NCBI GenBank assembly: GCA_964383545.1
Contig: CAYLHD010000015.1
Location: 1-17,567, forward strand
DNA length: 17,567 nt
Reading direction: 5' to 3'
From: JAGYLJ01 sp964383545
Lineage (GTDB): Bacteria > Patescibacteriota > Minisyncoccia > Phycocordibacterales > UBA12079
The notes beneath the pieces are model-generated. The model was not told where the DNA came from. It searched no databases and saw only the letters and a program-made list of their open reading frames with translations. The translations under genes were made by a program, and so were the position numbers. This document shows, piece after piece, positions 15,049-17,567 of the stretch. How positions within the stretch are numbered: the stretch's first letter is position 1; each line of letters starts with the position of its first letter.

Positions 15049-16284
15049 TCAGTCTGATAAAAGTGCATCAACTGTATACCTATTAGAAGCAGACCATAAC
15101 AACCAACTATTTAAACCTGCATCATAGGTAGCTTTAATCTGAGCCCTCACTTCAGCTGCATTATAATCAGCCCCTAAATCAAAATCCTGCAACCAAGGTC
15201 TTAATTTAAGTGGATCAATCCCAGCCTCTTGAGCTTTGATAACAGCTCTATCCATGGAATACTTAACCACTTCATAGGGATGAGCAGCAGGATTAGATAA
15301 ACCGATAAAACCAGTTGGATAATGAGATGGATAAACCATTGGTGATACATAATCAAACCAAGGTAAAGCATATTCTAAAACCTGACCAATGTTTAAATCA
15401 TCACCGTTAGTAGTTACCATCCCAAATAGATCAGCCGAAATCACCAAATCTAAATCACTTAATTTTCCATCTAAATATGAAAAGAATTCTCTTAAAATCT
15501 TAGCCTTACCCATATCTACATCCTCCATTATTCTCGATTCGCTAAACGGATAATAGATTTGTGACATATCCCCATCCGATGGAAAACGAATATAATCAAA
15601 ATTAATCTCATCAAAACCAACACTGTAAGAATAACGAGCTAAATCAATCACATACTCCCAAACATCAGTAGCTCCTGCGTCTAACCAGCTTATTCCCTTG
15701 TAGTCTTTCCAAACATCACCTTCTTGAGTTTTTTTCACAGCTAAATCAGGTCTCATTTTTACTAAATGAGGATCTTGAAAAACAGAAATCCTCCCGATCA
15801 CATAAATATCCTTTTCATGAAGATATTCTAAAAATTCCTTAATATCTGAAATACGATTTTCGGAAGCTTCATACTTAGCCAAGCTTTCATCTTCAGTTTT
15901 AAAAGCCACTTTACCCGTGTAATCCTTGATATCAATAATAATAGAATTAATTTCAGTCGTATCGACTATCTTTACCAATCTTTCTCTGAAATCCCTAGTT
16001 CCTGCCACCCAACTAGTCATATAAATAGCCTTAACCTGCTCTGGCAATTTAACATGAGAAACTTCCTCCACAACGACTTCCTTTCCTATTAACTGCAAGA
16101 TAGATGCCGTAGCTGATTCATTAAGAAAATTAATTTTCACAGCCAAACTAGGCATTGCCCAAAAAGGTAAAGAAGCAAAAAACAACAAAAAACAACCTAG
16201 AATAATCTGAATTAATACTATCGTTTTACTTATTTTTCCTATTTTACTTTTCTTCTTCCTTTGAGCAGTCACCATTTTCAACAT
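15049..16284 (-). CDS. DUF4015-family putative glycoside hydrolase, membrane-anchored
   Basis: This is a 411-residue protein with a basic N-terminus and one hydrophobic helix (about 21-43, 'TIVLIQIILGCFLLFFASLPFWA'), likely an uncleaved anchor with the body outside. The barrel-like domain runs from about 83 to 400. It contains 'VKAIYMTSWVAG' (84-95), 'INSIIIDIKDYTGKV' (112-126), 'DIYVIGRISVFQDP' (159-172), 'GISWLDAG' (197-204), 'GFDEINFDYIRFPSDG' (223-238) and 'DYVSPMVYPSHYP' (311-323). These match the putative glycoside hydrolases of DUF4015, with acidic residues at strand ends as in TIM-barrel hydrolases. It may trim surface glycan. ATG at 16284 is used; ATG 16275 and GTG 16272 also fit. 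It overlaps the small membrane gene by 41 bases. Confidence 0.86.
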   Translation of the reverse strand: MLKMVTAQRKKKSKIGKISKTIVLIQIILGCFLLFFASLPFWAMPSLAVKINFLNESATASILQLIGKEVVVEEVSHVKLPEQVKAIYMTSWVAGTRDFRERLVKIVDTTEINSIIIDIKDYTGKVAFKTEDESLAKYEASENRISDIKEFLEYLHEKDIYVIGRISVFQDPHLVKMRPDLAVKKTQEGDVWKDYKGISWLDAGATDVWEYVIDLARYSYSVGFDEINFDYIRFPSDGDMSQIYYPFSESRIMEDVDMGKAKILREFFSYLDGKLSDLDLVISADLFGMVTTNGDDLNIGQVLEYALPWFDYVSPMVYPSHYPTGFIGLSNPAAHPYEVVKYSMDRAVIKAQEAGIDPLKLRPWLQDFDLGADYNAAEVRAQIKATYDAGLNSWLLWSASNRYTVDALLSD

Positions 16285-16468
16285 AAATATTATCTTGTAA
16301 TCTCTTTTTTGGTTTAACTGAAACTGATCTTATCTTTAAAGAAAAATAAATCGACAAAGCAAATATCAAAAAGCCTAGAACAAGATATATAATATTTTCC
16401 CAATCATTGGGAAAACCTAAAAAAGGCATTATTACCACTAAAAAACCTAGAGTTGCTATTTTTTTCAT
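16244..16468 (-). CDS. Small two-helix membrane protein of unknown function
   Basis: I do not recognise this 74-residue protein. Two hydrophobic segments are visible, at about 4-19 ('IATLGFLVVIMPFLGF') and 24-43 ('ENIIYLVLGFLIFALSIYFS'), with a short polar turn between. The C-terminal part is basic, then acidic (ending SKEEEK), and probably cytoplasmic. A TATAAT box ends seven bases before the ATG, supporting expression as its own leaderless transcript. Its 3' end overlaps the hydrolase gene by 41 bases in another frame, so the two are probably translated together and the small protein may assist the anchored hydrolase. That role is inference from position only. Confidence 0.65.
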   Translation of the reverse strand: MKKIATLGFLVVIMPFLGFPNDWENIIYLVLGFLIFALSIYFSLKIRSVSVKPKKRLQDNIYVENGDCSKEEEK

Positions 16469-16481
16469 TGTAGATATTATA
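16469..16481 (-). promoter_or_regulatory. -10 box ahead of the small membrane protein gene
   Basis: TATAAT (16481-16476, minus strand) lies seven bases before the ATG at 16468 and only two bases after the rsmI stop. TTGTAA-like sequence a short distance upstream is a poor -35 candidate. The spacing again points to a leaderless mRNA starting the surface-protein block. Confidence 0.5.
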
Positions 16482-16483
16482 CT

Positions 16484-17182
16484 TTATTTCCCCTGAATTA
16501 CAAAAACGAATTCACCCTTAACCTTCTCAGAATTATCCTTAAAAAATTGAAGAACCTCTAAAATATTTCCTGAAACAATTTCCTCGTAAATTTTGGTTAA
16601 TTCTCTGGCAACAAAAACTTGTCTAGAATTATCTTGACCCACCTCTTCTAGTTGGAATTTTAAAGCTTCTAAAGTTTTTAAAACCCGATGTGGTGATTCA
16701 TAAAAAACAACCGTTCTTTTCGATTCAACAGTTTCTTTTAAAGCAGTCTGTTTACCTTTTTTACGCGGCAAAAAACCAAGAAATACAAATTGATCAGCAG
16801 ATAAACCGCTAATCGATAAAGCTGTTGCTATGGCTGTTGAACCAGGAATTGGAATAATTTTAACTTCCTCTCCAAGCTTTTCTCTTACTTCGGCCACTAG
16901 TTGAAAACCAGGATCAGAAATAGTAGGTGTCCCCGCATCTGAAACTAAAGCTAAATTTTTACCCTGTTCTAATAATTCCAAAATTTTATCTGTTTTATAT
17001 TTACCACTAAAAATATGGTAAGAAATAGTCGGGGTTTCAATTTCATACTTATCTAAAATTCTTTTAGTGTTCCTAGTATCCTCACACAAAACAAAATCAA
17101 CTTCTTTAAGAATTCTTAAAGCTCTTAAAGTAATATCTTCTAGATTACCAATGGGTGTTGCAACTATATATAAATTTGACAT
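16484..17182 (-). CDS. rsmI: 16S rRNA (cytidine(1402)-2'-O)-methyltransferase RsmI
   Basis: RsmI uses SAM to methylate the ribose of C1402 in the 16S rRNA decoding centre. The 232-residue sequence shows 'YIVATPIGNLEDITLRAL' (5-22), 'FVLCEDTRNTKRIL' (30-43), 'ALVSDAGTPTISDPG' (78-92), 'PIPGSTAIATALSISGL' (111-127) and 'VFYESPHRV', all hallmarks of the family and its tetrapyrrole-methylase fold. It is shorter than Escherichia coli RsmI (286 residues), lacking most of the C-terminal extension. The ATG begins one base after the 3' end of tRNA-Thr(CGT), so the gene is likely co-transcribed with the tRNA and 3' cleavage of the tRNA would leave an mRNA beginning C-AUG. No ribosome-binding site is possible outside the tRNA. 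Confidence 0.96.
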   Translation of the reverse strand: MSNLYIVATPIGNLEDITLRALRILKEVDFVLCEDTRNTKRILDKYEIETPTISYHIFSGKYKTDKILELLEQGKNLALVSDAGTPTISDPGFQLVAEVREKLGEEVKIIPIPGSTAIATALSISGLSADQFVFLGFLPRKKGKQTALKETVESKRTVVFYESPHRVLKTLEALKFQLEEVGQDNSRQVFVARELTKIYEEIVSGNILEVLQFFKDNSEKVKGEFVFVIQGK

Positions 17183-17183
17183 G

Positions 17184-17256
17184 AGCCACCTGTCAGAATC
17201 GAACTGACGACCTACGATTTACGATACCGTTGCTCTACCAACTGAGCTAAGGTGGC
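17184..17256 (-). tRNA. tRNA-Thr (anticodon CGT)
   Basis: The minus strand folds into a full cloverleaf of 73 bases. Acceptor GCCACCT pairs with AGGTGGC; the D-arm is GCTC-AGTTGGTA-GAGC; the anticodon stem is ACGGT/ATCGT with one G-U pair, and the loop ATCGTAA has U33 and anticodon CGT at 34-36, reading ACG (Thr). The T-arm is GTCAG-TTCGATT-CTGAC. The discriminator is U. CCA is not encoded; the next bases are C and then the ATG of rsmI. Confidence 0.95.
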
Positions 17257-17257
17257 T
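17238..17257. repeat. 20-base direct repeat, copy within tRNA-Thr(CGT)
   Basis: The first 19 bases of tRNA-Thr(CGT), plus the base before it, match 17456-17475 exactly (plus strand ccaactgagctaaggtggct). The two copies are 218 bases apart. This could be a leftover of tRNA duplication or an attachment-site-like duplication that rebuilt the tRNA 5' end. Confidence 0.75.
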
Positions 17258-17273
17258 TATTTTTAAATAATAC

Positions 17274-17296
17274 ATTAAATTCTGTTGCTCTTCCAC
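17274..17296. repeat. 23-base imperfect direct repeat, copy 1
   Basis: This segment matches 17401-17423 at 20 of 23 positions, in the same orientation and 127 bases apart. The minus strand contains TGGAAGAGCAA, similar to the 3' side of a tRNA D-arm, followed by GAATTTA. It marks the end of the second tRNA-like unit. Confidence 0.7.
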
Positions 17297-17299
17297 TTA

Positions 17300-17349
17300 T
17301 TTTCTATTTAGTTTCACTAAATAAAGAAAATTTTTTACTTCGTAAAAAA
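17300..17349. repeat. Two back-to-back hairpins with GAA triloops
   Basis: The first hairpin pairs 17305-17312 (TATTTAGT) with 17316-17323, extended by TTTTC/GAAAA across a two-base bulge (13 pairs in all). The second pairs 17331-17338 (TTTTTTAC) with 17342-17349. Both close a TTC loop on the plus strand, GAA on the minus strand, and they abut with no spacer. In the transcript of the tRNA region they would form two rigid AU-rich stems. Confidence 0.65.
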
Positions 17350-17354
17350 CAGAT

Positions 17355-17397
17355 AAAAACCAAAGTAGTTTGATTTTTATCCCCTGAGCTACTTCGG
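17355..17397 (-). terminator. Candidate terminator between the tRNA-Thr genes
   Basis: On the minus strand CCGAAGTAG (17397-17389) pairs with CTACTTTGG (17368-17360), nine pairs including one G-U, followed directly by five U residues (17359-17355). It could end transcripts from tRNA-Thr(GGT). A competing stem, GATAAAAA/TTTTTATC (17352-17359 with 17374-17381), uses the same bases and would disrupt the terminator. Confidence 0.45.
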
Positions 17398-17400
17398 CTT

Positions 17401-17423
17401 AATAAATTCCATTGCTCTTCCAC
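17401..17423. repeat. 23-base imperfect direct repeat, copy 2
   Basis: Partner of 17274-17296, ending the first tRNA-like unit. Three substitutions distinguish the copies, all within the last half on the minus strand. Confidence 0.7.
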
Positions 17424-17455
17424 CTCCGCTTCGCTACGGATGAATACTTCCTCAT

Positions 17456-17475
17456 CCAACTGAGCTAAGGTGGCT
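17456..17475. repeat. 20-base direct repeat, upstream copy of the tRNA-Thr(CGT) 5' end
   Basis: This copy is identical to 17238-17257 and lies eight bases after the 3' end of tRNA-Thr(GGT). On the minus strand it reads as an acceptor strand plus D-stem and D-loop that then diverges into a hairpin (GGATGA/TCATCC) instead of finishing the tRNA. Confidence 0.75.
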
Positions 17476-17482
17476 AAAAATG

Positions 17483-17555
17483 AGCCAACGATCGGGATTG
17501 AACCGATGACCTCCCCCTTACCATGGGGGTGCTCTACCAACTGAGCTACATTGGC
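17483..17555 (-). tRNA. tRNA-Thr (anticodon GGT)
   Basis: The minus strand folds into a complete 73-base cloverleaf. Acceptor GCCAATG pairs with CGTTGGC (one U-G pair); the D-arm is GCTC-AGTTGGTA-GAGC; the anticodon stem is CCCCC/GGGGG around loop ATGGTAA, giving anticodon GGT, which reads ACC and ACT (Thr). The T-arm is ATCGG-TTCAATC-CCGAT. The discriminator is U and CCA is not encoded. It shares its D-arm and discriminator with the CGT isoacceptor downstream, consistent with common ancestry. Confidence 0.96.
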
Positions 17556-17567
17556 TTCAATTAAAAA

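Larger units (their letters stand above)
17258..17455 (-). other. Hairpin-rich spacer with tRNA 5'-half-like fragments between two tRNA-Thr genes
   Basis: No gene is supported here. On the minus strand the spacer and its flanks contain two fragments resembling a tRNA acceptor arm and D-stem (GCCACCTTAGCTCAGTTGG at 17474-17456 and GCCGAAGTAGCTCAG at 17398-17384). Each is followed, after an insert holding hairpins, by the D-stem partner 'TGGAAGAGCAA'. No T-arm (GTTCGA) follows either fragment, so they are not functional tRNAs. Hairpins are at 17300-17330, 17331-17349, 17352-17381 or 17360-17397, and 17438-17457. It may be a decayed tRNA array, a small integrated element or a structured RNA. Confidence 0.55.

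Noticed and set aside
17274..17423. Anticodon-loop-like ATTTAAT and ATTTATT in the tRNA-like units, which would carry TTA and read UAA, tempting given the in-frame TAA in the deacetylase
   Set aside because: Neither unit has a closing anticodon stem, T-arm or acceptor 3' strand, so a functional suppressor tRNA is not supported; other genes use TAA as a normal stop.
17384..17475. Split tRNA 5' halves to be joined in trans
   Set aside because: No matching 3' half with its own flanking stem is seen in the window, and an intact tRNA-Thr(CGT) already exists beside them.
17304..17540. A 78-codon open frame on the minus strand across tRNA-Thr(GGT) and the hairpin spacer
   Set aside because: It begins inside a well-folded tRNA gene, has no recognisable domain, and its frame is explained by tRNA and repeat sequence.
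1..17567. CRISPR array, insertion sequence or integrase gene
   Set aside because: No regularly spaced repeats, transposase or integrase motifs are visible on either strand; the repeats near the tRNAs occur only twice.

Overview
This AT-rich window carries genes only on the minus strand, most of them separated by a few bases or overlapping by 4 to 41. TGA and TAA/TAG all act as stops, so genetic code 11 fits. The layout suggests a member of the Candidate Phyla Radiation (Patescibacteria), probably near Parcubacteria. The reasons are a lamin-tail/PKD surface protein beside a membrane-segment-free VirD4/TraG-like ATPase and a DUF4015 glycoside-hydrolase-like protein, a lone PemK/MazF-like protein with an extended N-terminus, an NYN-domain protein, and a shortened RsmI. 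This assignment is inference; no rRNA or other phylogenetic marker is present.

In transcription order (right to left), the window opens with tRNA-Thr(GGT), a 226-base stretch of tRNA-like fragments and hairpins, tRNA-Thr(CGT), and rsmI one base beyond the tRNA. Next comes a cell-surface block of about 5 kb: a small two-helix membrane protein, the DUF4015 hydrolase-like protein, the ATPase and the lamin-tail/PKD protein. The N-terminus of the last carries what looks like an in-frame palindromic insertion. An NAD-dependent sugar epimerase/dehydratase then leads into a glycan-assembly cluster that runs off the left edge. It holds six GT4-type glycosyltransferases, a DUF616 glycosyltransferase-like protein, a truncated GT2, a polysaccharide deacetylase broken by an in-frame stop, and two SAM-dependent methyltransferases. 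A PemK/MazF-like gene and an NYN-domain gene sit inside this run, each abutting or overlapping its upstream glycosyltransferase gene.

Together the cluster would make, trim and methylate a surface polysaccharide or glycoprotein glycan: the epimerase would supply an activated sugar, the GT4/GT2 enzymes would extend the chain, the deacetylase would remove N-acetyl groups and the methyltransferases would cap or decorate it. No flippase, polymerase or ligase lies in the window, so the export route is unknown.

The least ordinary signals are: (1) a nested palindrome of about 135 bp inserted in frame near the start of the lamin-tail gene, resembling Rickettsia palindromic elements in organisation; (2) a 218-bp interval bounded by a perfect 20-base copy of the 5' end of tRNA-Thr(CGT), with hairpins carrying GAA triloops; (3) -10 boxes only 6 to 8 bases ahead of five start codons, predicting leaderless mRNAs; and (4) a deacetylase gene whose reading frame continues past a TAA for 50 codons to a stop that overlaps the next start codon.
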